DNA from: UBA922 sp964571295
Lineage (GTDB): Bacteria > Patescibacteriota > Patescibacteriia > Magasanikbacterales > UBA922
Length of the DNA: 64,000 bases
Direction of reading: 5' to 3'
NCBI GenBank assembly: GCA_964571295.1
Contig: CAZNAO010000001.1
Coordinates: 1-64,000, forward strand
Positions 7,310 to 15,501 of the stretch are shown in pieces. Position numbers and translations under genes: made by a program. The stretch's first letter is position 1. Each line of letters starts with the position of its first letter. The notes below the pieces were generated by a model that worked only from the letters and a program-made list of their open reading frames with translations, ran no database searches and was not told where the DNA came from.

Positions 7310-7761
7310 AGATTGGGATCGTTGGGCGGAATATATGTGTCCGGATCTTGCCCTGGGGTCATCGGATTTTGTAGGCTGCTGTAGAGCCCGCTGTACACCG
7401 CATACACGATACTATATGCTCCCAAAATGATGACCAGTCCGATCACGCTATAGAGTAATATCTTTTTACCCCCTCCCATCTTTTCTTCATTACCGTTTGA
7501 GGTCATAATCATGAATCCCCCTGCTATCGCAAAGACTACGGCGATCGTACCAATCACGCCCAGGGAAATTTTTATCAAGCTTGCCGCAATAACTCGAGGA
7601 TCTCTTGATTCTCCTAAATTCGCACCTTTTTGTCCGGCAAATCCCTGGAGTTGCTGATTGATGTCTGCTTGAAGTCCCTGCGCATACGCATAGGAACTAA
7701 TACCCAGTCCTAAAGCAATCACCACTGCACCTATCCATATTTTTTTTGTACGCCACGTCAT
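7294..7761 (-). CDS. TrbC/VirB2-like pilin-like membrane protein 1
   Basis: 155 residues, taken from the ATG at 7761 (MTWRTKKIWIG). Signal peptide ending near SYAYAQ, then two transmembrane helices separated by a short basic loop: IGTIAVVFAIAGGFMIM, TSNGNEEKMGGGKK, and IGLVIILGAYSIVYAVY. The loop motif MTS-x-GN-x-E-K is the hallmark shared by all eleven paralogues here. C terminus is Pro/Asn-rich. This layout (cleaved signal, two helices, charged loop) is that of VirB2/TrbC pilins of type IV secretion, but no VirB4-type ATPase is in the window. First of an array running downstream to upstream on the minus strand. Confidence 0.7.
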   Translation of the reverse strand: MTWRTKKIWIGAVVIALGLGISSYAYAQGLQADINQQLQGFAGQKGANLGESRDPRVIAASLIKISLGVIGTIAVVFAIAGGFMIMTSNGNEEKMGGGKKILLYSVIGLVIILGAYSIVYAVYSGLYSSLQNPMTPGQDPDTYIPPNDPNLYDNG

Positions 7762-7774
7762 ATTCTTACTCTCA

Positions 7775-8179
7775 TTACTTAAATCCTCCAACCTCAGAAG
7801 CGATTCTGGTTAACACAAAATTCGTAATGCTATACGCGCATAAAATGATGATAAGACCGATTATCGCGTACTGAATGATTTTCTTAGCACCCCCCACCTT
7901 CTCATCATTCCCTGCCGCAGTAAACATGATAAAACCTGCATAAAAGACTAGTAGTAAAAATATCGTTCCAAGAAGGGAAAGCACTATCTTTACCCCTTCG
8001 GCCACGGCAATTCTAGGATCCTTGGCTTCAGCGCCATATCCTGCCGCACCAGACCCTGCATTCAATTGTCCCAATACATCCGGGCCCGTACCGATTACTT
8101 CTCGTACCGGTAGTGCACTGCCCAGACACACCAACCCGATCATCATCCCCACCACTGCACTGTTCCATTTTTTTTTCAT
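7775..8179 (-). CDS. TrbC/VirB2-like pilin-like membrane protein 2
   Basis: 134 residues starting MKKKWNSAVVGMM. Signal-like N terminus, a mature segment with KDPRIAVAEGVKIVLSLLGT, and two helices flanking MFTAAGNDEKVGGAKK. C terminus ends SEVGGFK. It lies 13 nt upstream of copy 1 in the same transcript. Same family as its neighbours; individual role unknown. Confidence 0.7.
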   Translation of the reverse strand: MKKKWNSAVVGMMIGLVCLGSALPVREVIGTGPDVLGQLNAGSGAAGYGAEAKDPRIAVAEGVKIVLSLLGTIFLLLVFYAGFIMFTAAGNDEKVGGAKKIIQYAIIGLIIILCAYSITNFVLTRIASEVGGFK

Positions 8180-8188
8180 ATGATCGGA

Positions 8189-8587
8189 TTATGGTGAGGT
8201 ACTTGTAGCAGTAAGCGCACCCTCCATCACTCGTGTTACCACAAAATTGGTAATACTATATGCCATGAGCAATATGATAAGACCAATAATTGACGTACTG
8301 ATAATACTTTTTGCCTTCGTTACCGCCTCATCGTTCCCCGCCGCAGTCATCCAGAGATATCCTGCGTAAATAATAAGTACCGTAAAAATAACCCCCAGAA
8401 GTGACAACAGAATCCTTATTGCTCGCCCCACATTCTCAGCAAATGTCGTCTCGGTTGCCGCAGCATATCCTGCCCGTCCCGCTGCCTGATCTACTCTTTC
8501 AGTACCCAAATCAATTGCGTAGACTCCCGGAACAAATACGAACACAAGCATGAGGGAGAGAAGGAACGTTTTGAGACGGAAATACAT
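8189..8587 (-). CDS. TrbC/VirB2-like pilin-like membrane protein 3
   Basis: 132 residues starting MYFRLKTFLLSLML, with signal cleavage likely after VYAI. Two helices (ILLSLLGVIFTVLIIYAGYLW and IIGLIILLMAYSITNFVV) around the loop MTAAGNDEAVTKAKS. A short Thr/Ser-rich tail ends TATSTSP. Spaced 9 nt from copy 2, so transcription is shared. Confidence 0.7.
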   Translation of the reverse strand: MYFRLKTFLLSLMLVFVFVPGVYAIDLGTERVDQAAGRAGYAAATETTFAENVGRAIRILLSLLGVIFTVLIIYAGYLWMTAAGNDEAVTKAKSIISTSIIGLIILLMAYSITNFVVTRVMEGALTATSTSP

Positions 8588-8598
8588 AGTATTGAATT

Positions 8599-8985
8599 TT
8601 AATTCCCAAACTGTCGAGTTACGAATATTGTAATTGCGTATGCAGAAACCACAATAAACAATCCCATGATTGAGGATTTAAAAATTTCTTTCGCTTTTGA
8701 AACCATTTCATCATTTCCTCGAGCAGTCATCCAGAGATATCCTGCGTAGACGGTAAGAATAAGAAATACCAACCCAATCATGCTTAATGCTACTTTGATT
8801 ATATTTCCCACAATCACGCTGATATCACTTTCGACATTTCCACCGATCCCTTGTTGCACATTTTTGAGATTATCGTCCGCACTCCCCAATCCTTGTCCCC
8901 AGACATGAAAAGGGATCATACCCCACGTAAGCATTACCACGAAGAGAAGATGGTAGACTTTTTTACCTGTTTTCGATACTTGCAT
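8599..8985 (-). CDS. TrbC/VirB2-like pilin-like membrane protein 4
   Basis: 128 residues from the ATG at 8985 (MQVSKTGKKVYHLLF), preferred because it opens a proper signal peptide; the frame is open to 9063 but that part overlaps the preceding gene. Signal ends near HVWGQ. Two helices around MTARGNDEMVSKAKE; C terminus FVTRQFGN. Best kept match to the family consensus YAGYLWMTA. Confidence 0.7.
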   Translation of the reverse strand: MQVSKTGKKVYHLLFVVMLTWGMIPFHVWGQGLGSADDNLKNVQQGIGGNVESDISVIVGNIIKVALSMIGLVFLILTVYAGYLWMTARGNDEMVSKAKEIFKSSIMGLFIVVSAYAITIFVTRQFGN

Positions 8986-9007
8986 ACGATAATCTGAAAT
9001 TATGTTT

Positions 9008-9400
9008 TTATAGTCCGACAGCTCCGGTAACAAATGTCGAAATTGCAAATCCCGAAACCGCAATCAAGAGCCCGATAATTGCAGCAATAATGGTTTTTTT
9101 CGCCTCGGCAATCTTTTCTTCCTCACCACGTGCGAGAAACCATATCACTCCGGCATAGAGCATGAGCAGGAAAAATATGAGACCGGTGATTCCAAAAAAC
9201 CACTGTGCCACTTCTCCCACATACGTTGCTACTTCGTTTTTTGGAAGTCCAGTTGGTGCTATGGCCTGATTCAGCATTCCCGGAGCATCTCCGATTTTCT
9301 TTGCCGCATTCGCGATTGTACTATGCATGCACGCTACCAACAGTCCAGTACCTAGTCCTGTATAAATACCCCACTGTTTCTTTGTTCTTTTGGAGAACAT
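9008..9400 (-). CDS. TrbC/VirB2-like pilin-like membrane protein 5
   Basis: 130 residues from the ATG at 9400 (MFSKRTKKQWG). This start is 1 nt after the stop codon of the upstream gene (TAG at 9404-9402), so translation is probably coupled. Signal ends near TIANAA. The loop is FLARGEEEKIAEAKK, differing from the usual MTA-x-GN. Two helices follow the family layout. ATGs further upstream would overlap the neighbouring gene. Confidence 0.68.
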   Translation of the reverse strand: MFSKRTKKQWGIYTGLGTGLLVACMHSTIANAAKKIGDAPGMLNQAIAPTGLPKNEVATYVGEVAQWFFGITGLIFFLLMLYAGVIWFLARGEEEKIAEAKKTIIAAIIGLLIAVSGFAISTFVTGAVGL

Positions 9401-9401
9401 A

Positions 9402-10034
9402 CTAAGAAGGTTGCCATCTACACTTTGTATCTCCATTGCAACCATCTTCATCATTATTCCACATTTCACATTTATGTCCTGAACTTGTTACCGCAACACA
9501 GGTGATTCCGTTTGCACCACCTGCCATACAATAACCCACACGATCATCGTCATTGGTGGTACTACAAATCACTCCTCCCTGCCCCTGAATTTGGGTACAA
9601 TATTCTTGATCGACTACACAACGACCTTGCGCAGTCGGAGTTGGCGTTGGTGTCGTATTTCCTCCACCACCACCTGCATTTCCCCCCAGCTGGAATACGA
9701 AATTGGTCAAGGCATACGCTCCCATGACGATAATAATACCGATCGTCGCCCCGATAATCGTATTGAGTGCCTTTCCCGTCTGCTCACTGTTGCCTCGCGC
9801 GGTCATCCAGAGGATTCCTCCGTATAGTACTAACACAAAAAATAATACCGAAATCATAGAAAGCAATGTTCCTATGATGTTTCCTGCAATGGTTGGGACA
9901 CTATTGCCATAACCAGTGAGACCCGCGGCACCCGCCGTCTCATCCAACCCGAAATTCGCTGCCATGACGGTCGGTACCATCACCATTGACACTGCAATAC
10001 ATAAGCCGGTAATAAATGGTGCGTATTTGCGCAT
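9402..10034 (-). CDS. TrbC/VirB2-like pilin-like protein 6 with Cys-rich C-terminal domain
   Basis: 210 residues. Standard signal (PTVMAA) and two helices around MTARGNSEQTGKALN, then a Gly/Thr/Pro linker (GGGGGNTTPTPTPTA) leading to a C-terminal domain of about 70 residues with eight cysteines (RCVVDQEYC, VIC, GYC, ITC, HKC, GC, KC). Eight cysteines suggest an extracytoplasmic disulfide-bonded module displayed by the membrane core. Pilin-like core fused to a displayed domain is repeated in other copies of the array. Confidence 0.68.
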   Translation of the reverse strand: MRKYAPFITGLCIAVSMVMVPTVMAANFGLDETAGAAGLTGYGNSVPTIAGNIIGTLLSMISVLFFVLVLYGGILWMTARGNSEQTGKALNTIIGATIGIIIVMGAYALTNFVFQLGGNAGGGGGNTTPTPTPTAQGRCVVDQEYCTQIQGQGGVICSTTNDDDRVGYCMAGGANGITCVAVTSSGHKCEMWNNDEDGCNGDTKCRWQPS

Positions 10035-10064
10035 ACGATAGAAAAAATTATTATTCTATTTACG

Positions 10065-10481
10065 TTATCCAAAACTGGGTCCACACGAACCAGTTGTAGC
10101 GCATAGTGCCCGTATGATGTAGCTTGTAATCGCGTATGATGTGAAAATAATGATAAGCCCGATCACCGCTGAAATCAACATTTTTTTTGCACTCCCTACT
10201 TTCTCATCATTCCCCCCTGCGGTCATCCAGGTGAAACCTGCATAGAGCACGATACATACCGCAATAAGCCCAAGAAACGTGAGGACAAAATTGATAATTC
10301 TAATAGCTAAAATTCGAGGATCCTCTTTTGTCAACCCCGTACCTTCCCCACAATCGACCCCCAATATGTCATTTGGATTACTGCATCCCTGCGCGTACAC
10401 CTGACTTCCCCATAGCAGTGCGAGCCCAAAAAACGCTGCGACTACCAGTAATGCACGAGTTTTTTGTATGTTCATATGCAT
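10065..10481 (-). CDS. TrbC/VirB2-like pilin-like membrane protein 7
   Basis: 138 residues starting MHMNIQKTRALLV (ATG at 10481 or 10475). Signal ends at QVYAQ; mature part begins CSNPND with further cysteines, and four cysteines in total flank the two-helix core around MTAGGNDEKVGSAKK. Ends GSCGPSFG. An inverted repeat lies upstream. Confidence 0.7.
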   Translation of the reverse strand: MHMNIQKTRALLVVAAFFGLALLWGSQVYAQGCSNPNDILGVDCGEGTGLTKEDPRILAIRIINFVLTFLGLIAVCIVLYAGFTWMTAGGNDEKVGSAKKMLISAVIGLIIIFTSYAITSYIIRALCATTGSCGPSFG

Positions 10482-10493
10482 GGATTGAATTAC

Positions 10494-10542
10494 TCACAGT
10501 TTTCCCGGCTTATTGTAACATACTAAGTCAGGAAAACTGTGA
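10494..10542. repeat. Perfect 12-bp inverted repeat between pilin-like genes
   Basis: TCACAGTTTTCC (10494-10505) and GGAAAACTGTGA (10531-10542), 25 nt apart, in the gap between copies 8 and 7. It could act as an RNA hairpin setting relative expression, a processing site, or a regulator site. Confidence 0.5.
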
Positions 10543-10588
10543 TACCATATACTGTTTGGCATATGGTTCACAATATTTGTTCTGAAAC

Positions 10589-11014
10589 TTACGGTGTAGT
10601 ACCTTCGATAGCTGCACCGATATTTGAGACAAAGAACTGAGCGATTGCATATGCAGAGAGAATGATCGCAAGACCAATCACTGATGCAATAATAATCTTC
10701 TTTGCTTCGCCTACCGCTTCGTCATTGCCACCTGCGGTCATCCATTTGAAACCTCCCCAGAGGATCAAAATCACTGCGATCAAACCAAGGAACGTCAACG
10801 CGAGATTGATCAATCTAATGATGACGATTCGTGCATCGGTTTCACCAGTAGTTACATTGATATTTTGTGCAACCGGATCCAAACCATAGTCCACGCCAGG
10901 ATCTATCTGTGCGCTCGTTGTTGCCGGTGAGAGAGAGAACACGCTTACCAAAGCAGCGACGCCTAATAGGAGCGCATTTCGATGCTTCAGTAATTTTGCT
11001 ACTGTGTTATTCAC
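10589..11014 (-). CDS. TrbC/VirB2-like pilin-like membrane protein 8
   Basis: 141 residues from the GTG at 11014, chosen because AAAGGGG (about 11024-11030) lies 9 nt upstream; the GTG at 11023 abuts the SD and is unlikely. Signal ends near TTSAQ. Core helices around MTAGGNDEAVGEAKK; ends AAIEGTTP. Two hairpins precede it, so it may start its own transcript or be a processed segment. Confidence 0.7.
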   Translation of the reverse strand: MNNTVAKLLKHRNALLLGVAALVSVFSLSPATTSAQIDPGVDYGLDPVAQNINVTTGETDARIVIIRLINLALTFLGLIAVILILWGGFKWMTAGGNDEAVGEAKKIIIASVIGLAIILSAYAIAQFFVSNIGAAIEGTTP

Positions 11015-11034
11015 ACTTCTCACCCCCTTTCAAT

Positions 11035-11073
11035 GTATGATATTTTTTCATACGCGTCACGTATTTTACGTGA
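11035..11073. repeat. Two adjacent small inverted repeats in the pilin-like array
   Basis: GTATGA/TCATAC (11035-11053) and TCACGTA/TACGTGA (11057-11073) in the gap between copies 9 and 8. Confidence 0.4.
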
Positions 11074-11087
11074 TGTGTTATTTACAC

Positions 11088-11735
11088 TTAAGGTGCAGCC
11101 TGTAAAGTCTGCAAAATCAACGTAAGTATAGCATAGCTGCTGAAAACCACAATAATACCTATCCCAGCCCACAACATTGCCTGCATTCCTTTTGCAATTT
11201 TTTCTGAATTTCCCGCGCTCGTAAGCCACTGAAATCCTCCATAGACAAATACCACAAACGCAATCGTACCAATTATTCCTACCACCACTTTTACCGTATT
11301 ACCGAGAATTATTTTGATATCAGTCTCACCAAGCGGATTTACCAACGACACACAGTCTTGTCCAGTCGCACAGCTGCTCGGCGTGTTGACGCTTTCATTG
11401 CTTTCCCGCTGTATCTGAATCTGTCTATACTCCTCGCACGACTGTGGCGAAGGAAATTTTTGTCCTGCAGGACATGAAGCAATGTCGGTCTCTGACTGCG
11501 AACAAAGCTTAGTAGTTGTGATATAGCAACTTCCTATAGCACCAGGGAGGACGAGATTTGGATCTTGGCACGCTCCTTCTCCAGAACCGTCATCTGCACA
11601 AACCAAACCCTCAAGACATTGTTCATCTATTTCACACGGTTCACCATTACCGGCCTGTGCCTTAACAGGCAGCGACTGTCCTACCCCCATTATTACGATG
11701 AGTAATGCGATACTGTTTTTTAGTACACTTTTCAT
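11088..11735 (-). CDS. TrbC/VirB2-like pilin-like protein 9 with Cys-rich N-terminal domain
   Basis: 215 residues. After a signal peptide (SLPVKAQ) comes a Cys-rich region of about 110 residues (GEPCEIDEQC, LVCADDG, SCYITTTKLC, SCPAG, SCEEY, SCATGQDC), then the usual core with two helices around LTSAGNSEKIAKGMQ. Here the displayed module is N-terminal, whereas in copy 6 it is C-terminal. The stop is close to the copy 8 hairpins. Confidence 0.68.
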   Translation of the reverse strand: MKSVLKNSIALLIVIMGVGQSLPVKAQAGNGEPCEIDEQCLEGLVCADDGSGEGACQDPNLVLPGAIGSCYITTTKLCSQSETDIASCPAGQKFPSPQSCEEYRQIQIQRESNESVNTPSSCATGQDCVSLVNPLGETDIKIILGNTVKVVVGIIGTIAFVVFVYGGFQWLTSAGNSEKIAKGMQAMLWAGIGIIVVFSSYAILTLILQTLQAAP

Positions 11736-11741
11736 ATGATT

Positions 11742-12950
11742 TTAAAATGGAAGTAGACTCGACTGAATTCCAATCGCTTTTACCACAAATCCAATAAGGA
11801 TATACGCAGAAAAAGTAATAATAAGTCCCAAGGTTGCCGCTACCAAGATTTGCTTCCCCTGTCCCACTTTTTCCGCATTTCCAAATGACATGATCATGGT
11901 GATCCCGCCATACACGAAGAAGACAAAAGCGAGTCCTGCAATCACGGAGAAAAGCCACTCTGCCACCTTTACCCCCAACTCAACCAGGTCTTCTACATTT
12001 CGACATGACCCATCCCATGCACAGTCCGGAAGTGGACCATTGTAATTTGCAGGTTTTTGATGTGTACTTGATATCCACGCATCTATTGCCTCGGAAGTAT
12101 TCACCTGCACGATCCTGTCTACACATTTTTCATTATCCCCTATCTTACAGTGCAGCACTTTAGTACATGTATTTGGATCCAACTCACTACATTTGGTTGT
12201 ATTATCTGACTTAGAGATGCATTTTGCACCTGTCTGCCACCACAGACACGCCGCATCCGCATTACACTGCTCTACATTTGCTCCGTATTTACTTTGACAA
12301 GCTGTATTGGTCGGCGGATAATCATTGTTACCCGCTATTTTCATGAAATAGACAAACACTTCATCCGGATTCTGGTCCAATTCACAAAACCAGTATCTGG
12401 TACGAAATAACTCGTCATCTCCCTCAATTGCGCTTTCTTGTGCAAAATGATATTTGGTTACCAAATCATCTGGCTCATTGTCAGGATATGCACCGCTATT
12501 ACAGCCGCGATCTGCGCTATTATTCCCTTCAAAAATCCACTCACCATTTTCTTCACCCGGACTCATTCTGAATTGTCTGATCACATCCTCATCACCCCAT
12601 TCTGGACTTATGATTTTATTTCCCGTGACATTGACCCCATTGATGAGATCTGTCCACTCCGCCCATGTTTTATCTTTTGCCACGGTTACACAAAAAAATT
12701 CACCTCGGTTATCTTTGGGATGGTGTGTCTGATAATCAAAATCCTCATTAGTCTGATGACTTCCATTAAATTTTTCTCCATTTGGGCGAGTTATCTTAAA
12801 AATGGCAATTTGTTGATTTTCATTCGGTGCTACCGGACATTTGAATCCTTTTAAATCCACAGGATATTCAGCTGCTACGGCACTTCCTGTCCATGCACCA
12901 AATGCGAGAAGTAGTGCGATAATATATATGTTGACTTTTCTATATCTCAT
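11742..12950 (-). CDS. Large exported domain fused to a pilin-like C terminus (copy 10)
   Basis: 402 residues. Signal peptide (GSAVAA), then an N-terminal domain of about 300 residues beginning YPVDLKGFKCP with an internal Cys-rich part (TACQSKYG, QCNADAACLWW, KCSEL), and a C-terminal core of the array family: VFFVYGGITMIM, SFGNAEKVGQGKQ, ITFSAYILIGFVV. The N-terminal domain is shared with the protein at 14443-15486 (FKCP, IAIFK, RFFCITV, EWGNEDVIRQF). No known family recognised. Likely a membrane-tethered surface component. Confidence 0.62.
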   Translation of the reverse strand: MRYRKVNIYIIALLLAFGAWTGSAVAAEYPVDLKGFKCPVAPNENQQIAIFKITRPNGEKFNGSHQTNEDFDYQTHHPKDNRGEFFCVTVAKDKTWAEWTDLINGVNVTGNKIISPEWGDEDVIRQFRMSPGEENGEWIFEGNNSADRGCNSGAYPDNEPDDLVTKYHFAQESAIEGDDELFRTRYWFCELDQNPDEVFVYFMKIAGNNDYPPTNTACQSKYGANVEQCNADAACLWWQTGAKCISKSDNTTKCSELDPNTCTKVLHCKIGDNEKCVDRIVQVNTSEAIDAWISSTHQKPANYNGPLPDCAWDGSCRNVEDLVELGVKVAEWLFSVIAGLAFVFFVYGGITMIMSFGNAEKVGQGKQILVAATLGLIITFSAYILIGFVVKAIGIQSSLLPF

Positions 12951-12958
12951 ATATCAAA

Positions 12959-14344
12959 TCAATAGGTTTGCTGAATTTTTGCCGCCGTATTTATGATTAC
13001 CGACTTATCTTTTCTCAGTGTTTCTTCCGGAGTATTTCCCTGTCTCAGAAACTCGGTTATCATATCTTTCAATGCAGTGGTCGCCACATCCACTTCTCGT
13101 CCTCGATACCAATTTTCTGCAAAGAGTGCCTGTGTCGCAAATGGACCCAGTGTTTCATTCTCCTGTTGTGCCGTAATCTGTTCCCGATACGGACTTGGCC
13201 TGAATGTGGCAGTCACGTATTGCTGCACTTTTTCTTTCGAGGTAATAAAATTCACGAAGCCCCATGCCTCATTCTGATTCTGGGATTTTTTCACGACTGA
13301 TTCCACCCAATAATTGGCAACGTTTACCGGTGTTTCCGGATTGAGTTGTGGAATAGTTGCAATCTTGATCGCGAGCTGTGGAGCGCGCGCTTGCAATCTC
13401 GGATAATCATACGCGAATCCAAGGAAAAATGCCGTGCGACCTCTCACGAATTCGTCAAACGCATTTTGCATACGATCATTCCAGCTATACCGATCTGCGG
13501 TCGCTCGTGCGAAACCGGTATAGAAATCGAGCGCTCGGATGGTCGAGTGTGTCCGACTCTGATCTCGATCAACTCCAGAGGCAAATGCTACCGTATCCCC
13601 GTCTGTCACTTTTGACCCACTTTGAAGCATGAGTAGTGCAACAATGTCTGCAAAATTATCGATATTATTCGATGTGCCCATCGCGACTCCCGATTGGATT
13701 ATATCGAGCGTAGCACTGAATTTCGTCGTCTGTTGCACCGCACGTACAAACTCATCCCAGGTCTTTGGAGCTTCCGCAATACCCGAGCGATCAAGAATCG
13801 TCTGATTGTAGAACAATGCAAGCGAATCAAGGGCCATCGGAAGGCCGAAAATACCTTCATTGATAATGATATCTTTTGCGACCGTCTGGACATACTGATT
13901 TCGAATGTCACGTTCCCGGGGAAGTGATACCGTATCCACCACCACTTCCTGCTCTTTGGTATATTGATTCTTGGTTATCAGACGTGGTAATTGTACCGAT
14001 GCAGGTGCCGCAGCAAGTCTGCTTTCATTCTTCCTAAGCCACCGAACATGCATCGATACGATATCCGGACCCACATCATCCGCAAGCGCATTGGTGAACA
14101 ATGAATCGAATTCTTCATACCGTACTTGTCGAATATTGATCGTTACATGCGGATAACGCGCTGAATACTCCACTGCATACGCTCGCAATTGTTCGACATC
14201 TCCGTAGACCGTCCAATAATTCAAAGTGATCGGACGGAGTGATGCCCGCTCTTCCTGATTCAATCCTTTACAACCAAAACCACTGAATATCAAAAGAACA
14301 CTCAACACTCCCAAGGATAGTAGCGATGTAACTTTTTTCCTCAT
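12959..14344 (-). CDS. Family 1 extracellular solute-binding lipoprotein
   Basis: 461 residues with lipobox FSGFGC (Cys25). The mature part has the layout of ABC-transporter sugar-binding proteins: LNYWTVYGD near the start, DIVSMH, GLPMALDSLALFYN, PKTWDEF, a FGLPM-type hinge and WGFVNFITSKEKVQ near the C terminus. The family binds sugars or oligosaccharides outside the membrane. No permease or ATPase gene is nearby, and it sits in the middle of the pilin-like array, 9 nt from copy 10, so it may work with that system or have lost its transporter. Both are inferences. Confidence 0.8.
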   Translation of the reverse strand: MRKKVTSLLSLGVLSVLLIFSGFGCKGLNQEERASLRPITLNYWTVYGDVEQLRAYAVEYSARYPHVTINIRQVRYEEFDSLFTNALADDVGPDIVSMHVRWLRKNESRLAAAPASVQLPRLITKNQYTKEQEVVVDTVSLPRERDIRNQYVQTVAKDIIINEGIFGLPMALDSLALFYNQTILDRSGIAEAPKTWDEFVRAVQQTTKFSATLDIIQSGVAMGTSNNIDNFADIVALLMLQSGSKVTDGDTVAFASGVDRDQSRTHSTIRALDFYTGFARATADRYSWNDRMQNAFDEFVRGRTAFFLGFAYDYPRLQARAPQLAIKIATIPQLNPETPVNVANYWVESVVKKSQNQNEAWGFVNFITSKEKVQQYVTATFRPSPYREQITAQQENETLGPFATQALFAENWYRGREVDVATTALKDMITEFLRQGNTPEETLRKDKSVIINTAAKIQQTY

Positions 14345-14353
14345 AACATTCCA

Positions 14354-14440
14354 TCTTAAGTCGAAAGTCTGTAAAGTCGAAAGTCTGTAAAGTAATTGGT
14401 GTTTTGGTTTATGGACTTTAAGACTTTACGGACGTTATAG
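14354..14440. repeat. AAAGTC-rich direct and inverted repeat
   Basis: GTCGAAAGTCTGTAAA occurs twice in tandem (about 14358-14391), followed by an inverted GACTTTAC copy (about 14425-14437). It can fold as a hairpin between the solute-binding gene and the upstream pilin-like gene. Same family as 3956-4024. Confidence 0.5.
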
Positions 14441-14442
14441 GC

Positions 14443-15486
14443 TCATTTAAATATTTCAAATATAAATCCTACCAGTGCGTAACTTGCAAAAATAAGCGCT
14501 ACCCCCAGGGTCGCCCACACTATCGTATTTTGCGCTTTCGTCTGAGTTTCCGAATTTCCCCGGGCGGTCATCCACAATACTCCACCATAAATGATCATTA
14601 TGAGTGCAATGGTACCGATTATCCCAAGCACCCCTCGAATGAGCATTCCCACAAACTGAGAAAGATCTGTCGTCTGAAGCAGATTCAATCTCCGGGCATA
14701 TTCGGATAGATTACTTGTTCCACCCGTACTTGAACTCGTATTTCCTCCTGAATTTGAAGAAGGTGTCGAAGACGCGGAGGGGTCATCTGGCGCAGGATAG
14801 TCTTCTTTCTCCGCAATTTTCATAAAATACACAAAAGCCTGTTCAACCCCATGACCTTCATCACTGGGAATGCCGTAAAAATAAAATCTTACTCGCGGAG
14901 CAAGATTTGCCTCCTGCTCCGAAAGAGGTCCACACCCATACAAAAACGTAGGCAAACATGTTTGGGCAAAATGATACATTACATCGTTATCGTCCGGTTC
15001 ATCATTGGCATCTGAGGATCCCATCACCTCGTTCCAACCATAACCAGTTCCGTCTGCTTGTCGTTCATCCTTCCACTCGTCGTCTACATAAAATTGTCTA
15101 ATCACATCTTCATTTCCCCATTCAGTAGGAACTAGTTTTTGCCCCACAATATCAACCCCCTGGGTCAGATCATTCCATGTCGCTGAGTTTCGATTCTTAT
15201 CTACCGTTATGCAGAAAAATCGCCCGGAGTCGAGTTTCGGCTGATGTTCTACTGTATTATAATGCTCTGTCTCTTCTCCATCATCATCAAACTCTGTCGC
15301 ACCATTGGCCACATCCGGGATAACCAATTTGAAAATCGCTATTTTTCTGTTGTTCTCCGGAGCCTGCGGACATTTAAAATCACCAAGATTGACTGTATAC
15401 GGCTCTGTTGCGGCCACACTTCCCGTCCACGCACACCACAACATCATGGTTGCCGCGATATATGAATAAACTGCCGTTTTGGTCAT
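14443..15486 (-). CDS. Large exported domain fused to a pilin-like C terminus (copy 11)
   Basis: 347 residues, paralogue of copy 10. Signal peptide (SVAATE), N-terminal domain (YTVNLGDFKCP, KIAIFKLV, RFFCITVDK, EWGNEDVIRQF, QAFVYFMKIAEKEDYP), a Ser/Gly/Thr linker (about 240-260), then the two-helix core MTARGNSETQTKAQN and ALIFASYALVGFIFEIF. Its first part aligns along its length with copy 10, so the two are a duplicated surface component separated by the solute-binding gene. It is the promoter-proximal end of the array on the minus strand. Confidence 0.62.
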   Translation of the reverse strand: MTKTAVYSYIAATMMLWCAWTGSVAATEPYTVNLGDFKCPQAPENNRKIAIFKLVIPDVANGATEFDDDGEETEHYNTVEHQPKLDSGRFFCITVDKNRNSATWNDLTQGVDIVGQKLVPTEWGNEDVIRQFYVDDEWKDERQADGTGYGWNEVMGSSDANDEPDDNDVMYHFAQTCLPTFLYGCGPLSEQEANLAPRVRFYFYGIPSDEGHGVEQAFVYFMKIAEKEDYPAPDDPSASSTPSSNSGGNTSSSTGGTSNLSEYARRLNLLQTTDLSQFVGMLIRGVLGIIGTIALIMIIYGGVLWMTARGNSETQTKAQNTIVWATLGVALIFASYALVGFIFEIFK

Positions 15487-15501
15487 ATGCGGTATTACAA
15501 C

